62,707 nt of DNA, taken from assembly GCA_964527215.1 (NCBI GenBank), contig CAZGNZ010000023.1, positions 1 through 62,707 of the forward strand. Direction: 5' to 3'. A program made the position numbers and the translations under genes. This document shows, piece after piece, positions 46,552 through 55,573 of this stretch. Origin of the DNA: CAZGNZ01 sp964527215 (lineage in GTDB: Bacteria > Fidelibacterota > Marinisomatia > SCGC-AAA003-L08 > JACNLC01). Position 1 is the first letter of the stretch; each line of letters opens with the position of its first letter. The notes beneath the pieces were generated by a model. That model saw nothing but the letters and a program-made list of their open reading frames with translations, did no database searches and was not told the DNA's origin.

Positions 46552-48339
46552 TCAGATGCGTTCAAATCTTTGATCAAGTTCCTCGACACTCAGATTTACT
46601 ACAATGGGTCGTCCATGCGGACAGAAATACGGATGCCGGGTGGCAAAGAGTCTGTCCACAAGGGTTTTAATTTCTTCCGGCTCCAATTTATCTCCCGCCT
46701 TAATCGCCGCCTTGCAGGCATAGGTGGCAGCGATATGATCCATAAACCCGGAGCCCAACTCGTGATGTTCCAGATAGCGATCCAGAATCTCCCTGACAAT
46801 TTTCCCTTCGCTGCCCAGATAAACATCAGGCGGTACGCCTTCAATAATGATTGTGTTTTCACCAAATTCCCGAAGCTGAAATCCAATTTTTTCCAGATAG
46901 GGAACTATTTCCGTCAGTTTGGAAAATTCATCCGGCTGAAATTTCACAGTTTGCGGGAACAGCACTGTCTGTGACGGCAGGCCGCCGGATTCCAGAGCCT
47001 TCTGGGCTGCTTCAAACAGAATCCGTTCATGCGCCACATGCTGATCGATGATGATGATACCGCTTTTCACTTCCGTAATGAGGTATTTGTTATGGACCTG
47101 CCAGATACCGGAACTGTCCGCTGCCGGAATGCCCGGTGGCGGTGTCATCATGGCTTCAATCCGCTGACGGGCTTTCTGAATGCGCACCGGCGACATTTCA
47201 GAATGATCGTCACCTGTTGAAAATTCCGAGCTTCCGCCGCGTGGCGCAGTTTCCACGGGAAACGTCATCTGTCCCTGTTTCTGCTGGGACCACTGATTGG
47301 CGGGGGCCGGAATCATGTGCGAATCGGAGGAAGGGAAAAATCCGGGGATGACGGAGAGCAGATCTTCCAGTGCCTGGGTTACCGCCGTTTTCACAACGTA
47401 GTAGATACGCCATTCATCCTGAAAACGGACTTCCAGTTTCGCGGGATGCACATTGACATCCACCTGCTCCGGCGGGACATTCAGCTTAAGGGCAAAGAAC
47501 GGAAACTCTCCGCGCTGCAGCAGTGACCGGTAGCTGGTGTAAACAGCCGAATTCATCATCCGTGACTGAATGGCCCGTCCGTTAAGAAACAGGTACTGTT
47601 CCCCCTGTCTCTTTTTGGTCAGATCCAGATTCCCAACGAATCCGGACACAGAATAGTGATGCTTCTCATAGTGCACTGGAAGCAGCGAGTCCATAAATTT
47701 CCGGCCGTAGAGATCCCGAATCCGCTGTTTCAGGTCTGCGGACTGGAGATTGTACACTTCACGACCGTCGCTTTCAAATCGAAAGGCAAGATTGGGCAAT
47801 GCCAGCATGAACTGCCGGATGACATTGGTAATGATGCGGTATTCGTATTCTTTCTTCTTCAGAAATTTCCGTCGGGCAGGCACATTGAAAAACAAATTCC
47901 TGACCTGAACCTGAGTCCCCTTCGGTCCGGCACAGGCCTGGAAACTTTCCTGATTTCCGCTGCTGATCACAATTTCATGACTGTTTAAATCATCAACGGC
48001 AGAGCGCGCTCTCACCTGTGCCACCGAAGCAATACTGGGCAGAGCTTCTCCTCGAAATCCCAGGGTCTGAACCTGGTTCAGGTCGGATTTTTCTGTAATC
48101 TTGCTGGTGCAGTGTCTCTGAAAACACGTTTTCAGATCCTCCGGCCCCATACCTTCACCGTCATCTCCAACCTGAATCAGCTGTTTGCCGCCATCCTGAA
48201 TTATTACCTCAATTCGGCCAGCTCCGGCATCTACGGCATTTTCAACCAGTTCTTTCACAACAGATGCCGGCCGTTCGATTACTTCACCGGCGGCAATCTG
48301 ATTGATCAGAGCGGATGGCAGTAATCTAATCTTTGACAT
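46552..48339 (-). CDS. mutL: DNA mismatch repair protein MutL
   Basis: This 595-residue protein has the GHKL ATPase part: INQIAAGEVIERPASVVKELVENAVDAGA, DDGEGM, TLGFRGEALPSIASVAQV and GTQVQVRNLFFNVPARRKFLK. The C-terminal dimerisation part has IIIDQHVAHERILFE, which is the endonuclease motif DQHAx2Ex4E with Ala replaced by Val. It also has CKAAIKAG and FCPHGRP, which complete the metal site. The protein therefore belongs to the nicking type of MutL rather than the Escherichia coli type. It begins two bases after ftcD and may be translationally coupled to it. No mutS is in the window. Confidence 0.97.
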   Translation of the reverse strand: MSKIRLLPSALINQIAAGEVIERPASVVKELVENAVDAGAGRIEVIIQDGGKQLIQVGDDGEGMGPEDLKTCFQRHCTSKITEKSDLNQVQTLGFRGEALPSIASVAQVRARSAVDDLNSHEIVISSGNQESFQACAGPKGTQVQVRNLFFNVPARRKFLKKKEYEYRIITNVIRQFMLALPNLAFRFESDGREVYNLQSADLKQRIRDLYGRKFMDSLLPVHYEKHHYSVSGFVGNLDLTKKRQGEQYLFLNGRAIQSRMMNSAVYTSYRSLLQRGEFPFFALKLNVPPEQVDVNVHPAKLEVRFQDEWRIYYVVKTAVTQALEDLLSVIPGFFPSSDSHMIPAPANQWSQQKQGQMTFPVETAPRGGSSEFSTGDDHSEMSPVRIQKARQRIEAMMTPPPGIPAADSSGIWQVHNKYLITEVKSGIIIIDQHVAHERILFEAAQKALESGGLPSQTVLFPQTVKFQPDEFSKLTEIVPYLEKIGFQLREFGENTIIIEGVPPDVYLGSEGKIVREILDRYLEHHELGSGFMDHIAATYACKAAIKAGDKLEPEEIKTLVDRLFATRHPYFCPHGRPIVVNLSVEELDQRFERI

Positions 48340-48341
48340 TG

Positions 48342-50015
48342 TCAGGACAGTTTTTCATCCACTGTTTTACGAATCTGAGCGAGCAGATCATCTATTTCCG
48401 CAAGGAGTTTTTGAGTGTCGGATTTCATTTTACTGCAAAATTCATCATCAGAAATGCCACCCAGATTAATACGCACATTCAAAGCGGCCCCGCGGGCACC
48501 GGCAGACGCCATTTCAGCAGCAACACCGGCATCGGATACCGAATTGGGATTCCCGTCTTGAGCGGCTGTTAATGCCAGGTCCATCACACTGCGGCAGGCT
48601 TTCAGCACTTCCATTGGGATATTGGTAGCGTGTTTTGTGGCTTCCTCAATGGCAGCATCCCGGACAGCAGACTGCTCGGAAGTTTTTTTCGGAAGTCGAA
48701 ATGCATCCATCACGCGATTGAAGGAATCTGTGTCTTCATCAACCAGCTGAAGCAGCCGGGTTTTCAATTTCTGACCGTCGTCTGCCAGGGTGCACATCCG
48801 TTCATAGAGGGGCTCCCATTTCCGTTTTCCAAATGTAAGATTGGCTACCATGGCAGCCAGTCCGGCACCAAGCGAACCCGCCACAGCGGCCACACTGCCG
48901 CCTCCAGGGGCTGGGGAATCAGATGACAACTCGTCGGCAAACGCATCTATGCGCATGTTTACCAGCGGTCCAAACTGTTCCCGAATCCGGTATTCAATAA
49001 TTTTCTCTTTTGGATCAAAGGGTCCCAGATCATCTAGACCCATGGATTTCACGGCAATCAGGATAATATCTTTTTCCGGAATGCCGGTGGATCGTTTCTG
49101 CTGCTTTAAATAGAATTTTCCGGCATCCAGCATGGCCTGCAGCGGAATCAGTCCCACCAGTTCACTTCCCGATACACGGGTTCCGCGTTTGCGAGCCTGA
49201 GCCCGAACCTCTTCAAATGCCACATGCACCGGAGTCTGTTCAATATTCACCAGATTCATGGACAGCTGTGCCACTCCGTATTCCTCGATATACCAGCCGA
49301 CAGCCTTCACAGCCTTCAGTGACCCCGGCTGCTTGACGGGAACACCGTTTTCATCACGGACAAACTTCCTTGTTTTCGGATCCCGCTTGTTTCGGCCGGC
49401 TTCACGGACATCCAAAGCGATATCCGTAGCGATCTTCTGATCCTTGCTGTTCAGGTTGACATTGTATGCGATCAGGAACTGACGTGCCCCAATGGCTGTC
49501 ACACCGGCAGTCACGTTCAGTTCAGACGGACCATAATCCGGTTTCCAGTACGGATCTTTCAGCTTTTCCGCCATGGCTTCATATTCACCTGCGCGGACGG
49601 TGGCCAGATTCTGCCGGTCCTCCCGGGTTGCGGAATGTTCATACATATACACTGAAATACCCAGTTCATCCCCCACCCGCTTGGCCAGCTGATGACTGTA
49701 TTCCACGCATTCTTCCATTGTGACGCCGGCAACCGGGACAAATGGGCATACGTCCGTTGCCCCCATTCGGGCATGTGCGCCGCTGTGCTGCCGCATATCC
49801 AGCACTTTCGCTGCCTCCCTGATGCCCCTGAACGCTGCTTCGATCACATCATCCGGCTCGCCCACCATCGTGACAACGGTTCGATTGGTATCTGCCCCCG
49901 GATCTACATCCAGCAGACTGATCCCGGACACGCTCTCAATGGCATCCGTAATAGATTTGACGGCAGCAAGATTCCGCCCTTCACTGAAGTTTGGGACACA
50001 TTCGACAATTTTCAT
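48342..50015 (-). CDS. ftcD: Fused glutamate formimidoyltransferase / formimidoyltetrahydrofolate cyclodeaminase
   Basis: This 557-residue bifunctional protein has an N-terminal transferase (about residues 1-330) with IVECVPNFSEGRN, DVDPGADTNRTVVTMVG, HSGAHARMGATDVCPFVPV and IGARQFLIAYNVNL. The C-terminal cyclodeaminase (about 350-557) has FADELSSDSPAPGGGSVAAVAGSLGAGLAAMV. It moves the formimino group of formiminoglutamate, from histidine breakdown, to tetrahydrofolate and then makes methenyl-tetrahydrofolate and ammonia. The fusion is like the animal enzyme; many bacteria have separate proteins. It links to the glycine-cleavage genes in the same run through one-carbon folate metabolism. It begins immediately after a small membrane-protein gene. 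Confidence 0.96.
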   Translation of the reverse strand: MKIVECVPNFSEGRNLAAVKSITDAIESVSGISLLDVDPGADTNRTVVTMVGEPDDVIEAAFRGIREAAKVLDMRQHSGAHARMGATDVCPFVPVAGVTMEECVEYSHQLAKRVGDELGISVYMYEHSATREDRQNLATVRAGEYEAMAEKLKDPYWKPDYGPSELNVTAGVTAIGARQFLIAYNVNLNSKDQKIATDIALDVREAGRNKRDPKTRKFVRDENGVPVKQPGSLKAVKAVGWYIEEYGVAQLSMNLVNIEQTPVHVAFEEVRAQARKRGTRVSGSELVGLIPLQAMLDAGKFYLKQQKRSTGIPEKDIILIAVKSMGLDDLGPFDPKEKIIEYRIREQFGPLVNMRIDAFADELSSDSPAPGGGSVAAVAGSLGAGLAAMVANLTFGKRKWEPLYERMCTLADDGQKLKTRLLQLVDEDTDSFNRVMDAFRLPKKTSEQSAVRDAAIEEATKHATNIPMEVLKACRSVMDLALTAAQDGNPNSVSDAGVAAEMASAGARGAALNVRINLGGISDDEFCSKMKSDTQKLLAEIDDLLAQIRKTVDEKLS

Positions 50016-50177
50016 TTAATAGATTCCTCTCAGCATATAGATGATCCAAATAACCAATACCAGAATGGCGGCATATTTCAGCATCGCCCACAGCGAACTG
50101 CGGCGGCGCCAATAACCGCTGCGCAGCTCTGTAAAACTGAAGTCTTCCTGTTTCCGGTTCCGTCCCCGTTTTACCAA
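50016..50177 (-). CDS. Small single-pass membrane protein (53 residues)
   Basis: This small reading frame is read from a TTG at 50177 that overlaps the last codons of the M50 protease gene; GGAG lies seven bases upstream of the TTG. The protein is basic at the N-terminus (KRGRNRKQ), then has SFTELRSGYWRRRSSLWAM and one hydrophobic helix (YAAILVLVIWIIYML) near the C-terminus. It fills exactly the space between the protease gene (seven-base overlap) and ftcD (no gap), which supports a real gene. Family and function are unknown. A membrane-associated helper of the protease is one speculative idea. Confidence 0.55.
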   Translation of the reverse strand: MVKRGRNRKQEDFSFTELRSGYWRRRSSLWAMLKYAAILVLVIWIIYMLRGIY

Positions 50178-50809
50178 AGCGGAACTCCGGCAAATACATA
50201 CATGAAAAAATAGAGAAAAGGACTCATTATCCACCACAGGATACGCATGTTTGTCAGTTCGCCAAAAATGACGAGACCGATAAGAAGCATGGGACCCATA
50301 CGCTGGAGTTTGTAAACCAGATCAGGATTTTTCCGCACCATGATTCCGGAAAATATTTGCGAGCCGTCCAGCGGCGGCAGCGGTATCATGTTAAAAACCG
50401 CCAGCATTATATTAATGTAGGTAAAATAAAAAGCAAGTGTTTGGATCACATCACCGGGGTAAATGATGTTCTGGAACACCCTCAGCAGAATACCTCCAAT
50501 AAAGGCCAGAAACAGATTTGAGGCCGGTCCGGCAAAGGCAACTTTCATCATTCCGGTTCGCGGATTTTGAAAGAAGCGGGGATCGACGGGAACAGGTTTT
50601 GCCCATCCGAAGCCGACAAACAGAATCATCAGCGCCCCCATGGGGTCAAGGTGTGCCATGGGATTCAGCGTCAGACGTCCCCGGCTCGCGGCGGTCTGAT
50701 CACCCAGTTTATGTGCCATCCAGGCATGGGCATATTCATGAAAACAAAGTGCAAAAAGGAGACTGGGCAGCAGCAGTACAAGCACGGAAGCATCTAATCG
50801 AAACAGCAT
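50171..50809 (-). CDS. Site-2 protease family (M50) membrane metalloprotease
   Basis: This 212-residue integral membrane protein has the zinc motif HEYAH in LCFHEYAHAWMAHKLGD. A second conserved site follows in FNMIPLPPLDGSQIF, which supplies the third zinc ligand, Asp. GRLTLNPMAHLDPMGALMIL is also typical of the short group 3 S2P proteins (YwhC-like). There is no PDZ domain, unlike RseP. It probably cuts within membrane-spanning segments of unknown substrates. It begins immediately after the recombinase gene and overlaps the next small gene by seven bases. Confidence 0.94.
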   Translation of the reverse strand: MLFRLDASVLVLLLPSLLFALCFHEYAHAWMAHKLGDQTAASRGRLTLNPMAHLDPMGALMILFVGFGWAKPVPVDPRFFQNPRTGMMKVAFAGPASNLFLAFIGGILLRVFQNIIYPGDVIQTLAFYFTYINIMLAVFNMIPLPPLDGSQIFSGIMVRKNPDLVYKLQRMGPMLLIGLVIFGELTNMRILWWIMSPFLYFFMYVFAGVPLW

Positions 50810-51745
50810 TTAACCTCTTGGATGAAATTGTTTATGGATCTCACTGAGATAGGTTCGATCCAAATGTGTATAAATCTGCGTGGTGCCGATGTCTGCATGT
50901 CCAAGAAGTTCCTGCACGAGCCGCAGGTCAGCACCGCCTTCCAGCAGGTGCGTCGCAAAACTGTGCCGCAGGGTATGGGGACTGATTTTTCGTGAAATAC
51001 CGGCCTTTTTGGCATGATTGTTTAAAATATTCCAGACACTCATCCGGCTCAGCGGATTCCCGCGGAGATTCAGGTACACGACTCCCTGACTGCTGCCTTT
51101 TCGGGCCAGCCGGCTGCGGCATTGGAGGATATAATCATCCAGATACTGCAGTGCTTTTCCGCTGATGGGGATAAGGCGTTCCTTGTTTCCTTTTCCGATG
51201 ACCCTCAACAGTTCATCATCCCGAAGAATGCTGGGCAGTTTCAGTGCCAGCAGTTCGGATACCCGCAGTCCGGAAGAGTACAGCAGTGCAATCATGCTTC
51301 GGTCCCGCAGACCGCCCGGATGTTCCAGGTCAACCACATCCAGTATCGATTCAATTTCATCTACCGTTAAAACTTCAGGGAGGGATTTATTCTGCCTGGG
51401 CGGCTGAAGATAAACGCAGGGATCCTGTTTACAGCGACCTGTTTCAATTAAAAACAGGTGGAATCCCCTGAGCGCGGAAAAGGCCCGGTGGACGGAGGAT
51501 GATTTCCGTGTGCGAACCGAATCTCCAGTCTTGATTGGATCCATCAGATGCCTGACATAGCTTCGAATAACCTCTTCATCGATATCCGGAAAATCTGACA
51601 CCTTGCATTCAAAAAAGAGAAAATCGGTATAATCCCGCAAATCCACCCAGTAGGCCTCGATAGTATTCGATGACAGACGCCGCTCAAACTGAAGATGCAG
51701 CAGATACTCTTTGGCAGCCTGATGATGGGGATTTACCTGGTCCAT
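50810..51745 (-). CDS. xerD: Tyrosine recombinase XerD-like
   Basis: This 311-residue protein starts at the ATG at 51745, which gives normal Xer length and a ten-base gap to the preceding gene; a frame extension to 51844 would overlap that gene by 89 bases. The N-terminal SAM-like domain (LLHLQFERRLSSNTIEAYWVDLRDY) is followed by the catalytic domain with Arg in SSGLRVSEL, the HTLRHSFATHLLEGGADLRLVQELLGHADIGTTQIYTH block (His-x-x-Arg, His) and the nucleophilic Tyr in TTQIYTH. Full active-site conservation suggests chromosome dimer resolution at a dif site. It is embedded in a housekeeping operon, which argues against an integrase of a mobile element. Confidence 0.92.
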   Translation of the reverse strand: MDQVNPHHQAAKEYLLHLQFERRLSSNTIEAYWVDLRDYTDFLFFECKVSDFPDIDEEVIRSYVRHLMDPIKTGDSVRTRKSSSVHRAFSALRGFHLFLIETGRCKQDPCVYLQPPRQNKSLPEVLTVDEIESILDVVDLEHPGGLRDRSMIALLYSSGLRVSELLALKLPSILRDDELLRVIGKGNKERLIPISGKALQYLDDYILQCRSRLARKGSSQGVVYLNLRGNPLSRMSVWNILNNHAKKAGISRKISPHTLRHSFATHLLEGGADLRLVQELLGHADIGTTQIYTHLDRTYLSEIHKQFHPRG

Positions 51746-51755
51746 TATAATTCCA

Positions 51756-52505
51756 TTATGACCGAGACCAGTGCAGTTCGAATGTGATTTTTTTGAGTTC
51801 ACTCCAGTTGGCTTTTTCTTCGAGAAGATTGCCAATGACCACATACCCCGCTCCGGATTCTGCCAGGGCGGCAGCGGATTCAGCGGATCGTACCCCTCCG
51901 CCCACGATTACGGGAATGTTCAGTTTGGGTGTCAGCCACCGCACCAGTTCAGGACCGGCATGGTTGGCGGCGCCGCTTCCGGCTTCCAGAAAAATGACCT
52001 TCATGCCCATGTACTGACCGGCAAGGGCGTGGGCCAGGATGATATCCGGCTTCGACATCGGCAGCGGACGGGTATGGCTGATAATCTCCACCGAAGACGG
52101 AGACCCTCCGTCCAGCAGAATGTATCCGGTAGGAATGGTTTCGAGCCCGTGATGATAAATGAGCGGTGCGGACTGTACCTGTTCACCGATCAGATACTGT
52201 GCATTCCGACCGCTCAGCAGCGACAGGAACAGCACGGCATCCGCCCGGGGAGACAGCTGGCGGGATGAACCGGGAAAGATGATCAGCGGCAGATCACAGT
52301 GAGACCGGATCAGCGCGAGCCGATCCTCAAAATGCCCATCCATGATCAGACTGCCGCCCACCAGTATGGCGTCAAAATCCGCCGAAGTTACTGCCTGCAC
52401 GATATCGGCAAGCATTCCGTCATTTTTCGAATCCGGATCAATCAGAGCAAGAGCACCGGTTCCCCGGTTTTTCCTGATTGACTCCAGTTTTCGAAAGGCG
52501 TTCAT
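51756..52505 (-). CDS. Geranylgeranylglyceryl/heptaprenylglyceryl phosphate synthase (GGGPS/PcrB family)
   Basis: This 249-residue TIM-barrel enzyme has ALIDPDSKN, DAILVGGSLIMDG, LPLIIFPGSSRQLSPRADAVLFLSLLSGRN, PTGYILLDGGSPS, IILAHALAGQYMGMKVIFLEAGSGA and IPVIVGGGVRSAESAAALAESGAGYVVIGN. These match the GGGPS fold, including the phosphate-binding glycine loops. The enzyme joins sn-glycerol-1-phosphate to a polyprenyl diphosphate. That is the first step of archaeal lipid synthesis and is also found in FCB bacteria and, as PcrB, in Firmicutes. The chain length of the prenyl substrate cannot be read by eye. Its start overlaps the gcvPA stop by four bases. Confidence 0.93.
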   Translation of the reverse strand: MNAFRKLESIRKNRGTGALALIDPDSKNDGMLADIVQAVTSADFDAILVGGSLIMDGHFEDRLALIRSHCDLPLIIFPGSSRQLSPRADAVLFLSLLSGRNAQYLIGEQVQSAPLIYHHGLETIPTGYILLDGGSPSSVEIISHTRPLPMSKPDIILAHALAGQYMGMKVIFLEAGSGAANHAGPELVRWLTPKLNIPVIVGGGVRSAESAAALAESGAGYVVIGNLLEEKANWSELKKITFELHWSRS

Positions 52506-53833
52506 GCGCTGCGGGCCAGAAAATCTGTCAGCGTATGGATATCGCTTTTTGATCGTTTTTCAGTCACAGCAATCAGAATCTGTCGATCCGATGCATCCGT
52601 TGATACGGTGCTGAAAAAGATACCTTCCCGCTCGGCCTGCTGAACCAGTTTTTTCGCCGATCCGGGTACTTCTACCACAAATTCCTTCAGGCATCGGTTT
52701 CCGTACGGCAGATGATAATTTTCCAATTCAGCGATCCGGCTGAGGGCATACTGCGTTTTGTGAAAACACAGTTCGGCCAGTTTTCGAAGCTGGGTCCGGC
52801 CCATTAATGCCAGGTACACGGTGGCACGCAGGGCCATAAGCCCCTGATTGGTACAGATATTGGATGTGGCATTTTCACGTCTGATGTGCTGTTCCCTGGT
52901 CTGAAGGGTTAACACGAATCCCTGTCTGCCCTGCCGGTCCTCAGTGCGGCCGATGATCCGTCCCGGCATTTTGCGCACCAGTTTGGATTTGACAGCCATC
53001 AGTCCCAGGTACGGACCGCCGTAGGACATTGTGTTCCCCAAAACCTGTCCCTCGCCGACATAGATATCGGCACCCGATTTCCCCGGAGATTCAAGGAGCG
53101 GGAGGGTGGTCGGATCAGAAACCGCCACAAGCAGTGTTTTGGCTTTATCGGGAATAATTCCGCGAACGGCGGACCAGTCTTCCACCAGTCCGAAATAATT
53201 GGGCGACTGAATGACTGCACAGGCGGCATCCGGCAGATGCTTTTCAAGTGCATTCAGATCCGTCATACCGTCAGTATGAGGAATGACGACCAATTCGGCT
53301 TCCCGGTTCTGCAGGTAGGTAGCTGCGATTTCACGATACCGCGGATTGACGGTTTCACTGATCAGGATTTTCTTTTTCCGGGCAGCACTCAGGGCCAGAG
53401 AACAGGCTTCAGCAACCGCGGAACCGCCGTCATACAGGGATGCGTTGGCAACATCCATTCCGCTTAGCTGACAAATCATGGTTTGAAATTCATACATGGC
53501 CTGCAGGGTTCCCTGACTGACCTCGGCCTGATAGGGTGTATAGGCAGTATAAAATTCAGATCTGCTGGTAATGAAATCAACCACCTGGGGAATAAAGTGA
53601 TCATATGCGCCGCCGCCCAGAAAACAGGTATTGATACAGGAAGGCCGGTTTGCGTTACTGAGTGCTTCCGCTTCCTGCTGCAGTTCCAGTTCCGATACCG
53701 GTGCATCAAGGCCCAACTCCCCTTTTACGCGCAGTTCGTCCGGCACAATTTGAATCAATTCTTCAAAAGAATCGACCCCGATGGCCTGCAGCATTTCCCT
53801 TTCCTGCTCAGGAGTGGAAAAAAAATATCGCAT
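52502..53833 (-). CDS. gcvPA: Glycine dehydrogenase (decarboxylating) subunit 1, P-protein alpha
   Basis: This 443-residue protein corresponds to the N-terminal half of the glycine cleavage P-protein: FLGGGAYDHFIPQVVDFITSRSEFYTAYTPYQAEVSQGTLQAMYEFQTMI and MDVANASLYDGGSAVAEA are diagnostic. The pyridoxal-phosphate lysine lies in the other subunit (GcvPB), which is not in the window, nor is GcvT. The gene begins by overlapping gcvH by one base (TGATG), so H-protein and PA are made together. This two-subunit type is common outside the Proteobacteria. Confidence 0.96.
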   Translation of the reverse strand: MRYFFSTPEQEREMLQAIGVDSFEELIQIVPDELRVKGELGLDAPVSELELQQEAEALSNANRPSCINTCFLGGGAYDHFIPQVVDFITSRSEFYTAYTPYQAEVSQGTLQAMYEFQTMICQLSGMDVANASLYDGGSAVAEACSLALSAARKKKILISETVNPRYREIAATYLQNREAELVVIPHTDGMTDLNALEKHLPDAACAVIQSPNYFGLVEDWSAVRGIIPDKAKTLLVAVSDPTTLPLLESPGKSGADIYVGEGQVLGNTMSYGGPYLGLMAVKSKLVRKMPGRIIGRTEDRQGRQGFVLTLQTREQHIRRENATSNICTNQGLMALRATVYLALMGRTQLRKLAELCFHKTQYALSRIAELENYHLPYGNRCLKEFVVEVPGSAKKLVQQAEREGIFFSTVSTDASDRQILIAVTEKRSKSDIHTLTDFLARSA

Positions 53834-54210
53834 CAGCCCAGCAATTCATTATATTGTGCCGCAGACAGCAGATCGGACAAACCTTCTTCCCCAGACAGCT
53901 GAAGTTTGATCAGCCAGCCTTTTCCGTACGGATCGGTATTGATCAAATCCGGGCTGTCCTCAATCTCGGCATTGATTTCGGTAATTTCACCGCTCAGGGG
54001 CGTAAAGATATCGGCGACCGTTTTAACCGCTTCCACAGTTCCCACGGAATCCTCGGATTCAAAAGAGTCACCCGGTTCCGGAAATTCAACAAAGATGATA
54101 TCACCCAGCTCACTTTGTGCATAATCCGTGATTCCGATGGTGGCGATGTTGTCGTTTACGGCCACCCATTCATGGTCCTTTGTGTACTTGAGATCTTTTG
54201 GAATATTCAT
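53833..54210 (-). CDS. gcvH: Glycine cleavage system H protein
   Basis: This 125-residue protein starts at the ATG at 54210, with GAGGA upstream. It has the family's IPKDLKYTKDHEWV, IGITDYAQSELGDIIFVEFPEPG and the lipoylation segment SVGTVEAVKTVADIFTPLSG, in which Lys receives lipoate. PDLINTDPYGKGWLIKL closes the barrel. The longer in-frame extension to 54336 would run into accC and is unlikely. It shuttles the aminomethyl group between the P, T and L proteins. One base separates it from accC. Confidence 0.97.
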   Translation of the reverse strand: MNIPKDLKYTKDHEWVAVNDNIATIGITDYAQSELGDIIFVEFPEPGDSFESEDSVGTVEAVKTVADIFTPLSGEITEINAEIEDSPDLINTDPYGKGWLIKLQLSGEEGLSDLLSAAQYNELLG

Positions 54211-54211
54211 T

Positions 54212-55570
54212 TTAATCATCCTCATATGGTTGATATTCAAAGGTTTCCAACAATCCGGTATCATAATCACCGGAGACGAATTTTTCATCCAGCAGCAGCT
54301 GCCGATGAAACGGGATACTGGTTTTAATGCCTTCAATCACACATTCGTCCAGTGCCCCGCGCATGCGTGCAATGGCGGTATCACGGTCAGGACCGTGTAC
54401 CACAAGTTTGGCAATCATTGAATCGTAAAACGGCGGAATGACATAACCGGCATAGGCATGAGTATCGACCCTGACACCATTCCCTCCCGGCATGTGAAAG
54501 CTTGTGATTTCTCCGGGAGACGGCCGGAAATTATGATTCGGATCCTCGGCATTGATCCGGCACTCGATGGAATGTCCGCGCAGTTTCGGTGCCAGCATCC
54601 ATTCGGGAATCTTCAGTCCGGCATGGCAGCAGATCTGATGCTTGATCAAATCGGTTCCAAAGACCATTTCGGTAATGGGATGTTCGACTTGAATTCGGGT
54701 ATTCATTTCCATGAAGTAAAATCCACCGCGGGAATCAAGCAGGAATTCAACCGTACCTGCTCCAACGTATCCCACCGCTTTGACGCCTCTGGCGGCAGCA
54801 GCATACAGTTCCCTGCGGATTTCCGGAGTAACAGCCGGGGACGGTGTTTCCTCAAGCAGTTTCTGGTGTCTGCGCTGAACCGAACATTCCCGTTCACCGA
54901 GAGTGGCGACCTGTGCAAACTCGTCTGCCAGAATCTGAACCTCGATATGCCTTGGTTTCTCAACAAATTTTTCAAGATACAGACCGCCGTTCTGAAAGGC
55001 GGACAGCGATTCATTTTGAGCCATCAGAAAAGCCGGTTCCATTTGGCCGGGCTCATCCACGAGTCTCATTCCTCTTCCGCCGCCGCCGGCAGTGGCTTTC
55101 AGAAGCACCGGATAACCGTAAGATTCCGCCAGCTCCAGGGCTTGCTGGGGAGATTCCAGAATCCCTTCCGAGCCGGGGATAACCGTTACACCGCAGGAGT
55201 GCATGGTTTTTTTGGCCTGAGCCTTGTCACCCATTGCAGAAATGGTTTCAGGCGGAGGACCGATGAAATGAATTTTCTGGTCGCGGCATATTGCGGAGAA
55301 GTTATCGTTCTCAGCCAGGAATCCATAGCCGGGATGAATAGCGTCGGCATTTGTCAGTTCCGCGGCAGCAATGATGGACGGGATGTTCAGATAGCTGCGG
55401 TTGCTGTCCGGGGGTCCAATACAAATGGCTTCGTCGGCGAATCGCACATGAAGCGACAGGTGGTCTGCTTCTGAATACACCGCAACGGTCTGCAGCCCCA
55501 GTTCCCGGCAGGCCCTGATGATTCTGAGGGCGATTTCACCACGGTTGGCAATAAGTATTTTTTTGAACAT
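54212..55570 (-). CDS. accC: Acetyl-CoA carboxylase, biotin carboxylase subunit
   Basis: This 452-residue ATP-grasp carboxylase has FKKILIANRGEIALRIIRACRELG, HPGYGFLAEN, GGGGRGMRLV (ATP-grasp glycine loop), HIEVQILADEFAQVATLGERECSVQRRHQKLLEETPSPAV, FYFMEMNTRIQVEHPITEMV and HSIECRINAEDP. It carboxylates biotin on AccB with bicarbonate and ATP, the first half of malonyl-CoA synthesis. The length is typical of a stand-alone AccC. It begins three bases after accB, the classical accBC pair. Confidence 0.97.
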   Translation of the reverse strand: MFKKILIANRGEIALRIIRACRELGLQTVAVYSEADHLSLHVRFADEAICIGPPDSNRSYLNIPSIIAAAELTNADAIHPGYGFLAENDNFSAICRDQKIHFIGPPPETISAMGDKAQAKKTMHSCGVTVIPGSEGILESPQQALELAESYGYPVLLKATAGGGGRGMRLVDEPGQMEPAFLMAQNESLSAFQNGGLYLEKFVEKPRHIEVQILADEFAQVATLGERECSVQRRHQKLLEETPSPAVTPEIRRELYAAAARGVKAVGYVGAGTVEFLLDSRGGFYFMEMNTRIQVEHPITEMVFGTDLIKHQICCHAGLKIPEWMLAPKLRGHSIECRINAEDPNHNFRPSPGEITSFHMPGGNGVRVDTHAYAGYVIPPFYDSMIAKLVVHGPDRDTAIARMRGALDECVIEGIKTSIPFHRQLLLDEKFVSGDYDTGLLETFEYQPYEDD

Positions 55571-55573
55571 CCA

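Noticed and set aside
50810..51745. Tyrosine recombinase as part of an integrated mobile element
   Set aside because: The gene lies in a tight housekeeping run, has normal XerD length and is not flanked by repeats or phage genes.
54458..55474. 338-codon plus-strand frame opposite accC
   Set aside because: The minus strand encodes an unmistakable biotin carboxylase. The opposite frame is an antisense artefact of its codon usage.
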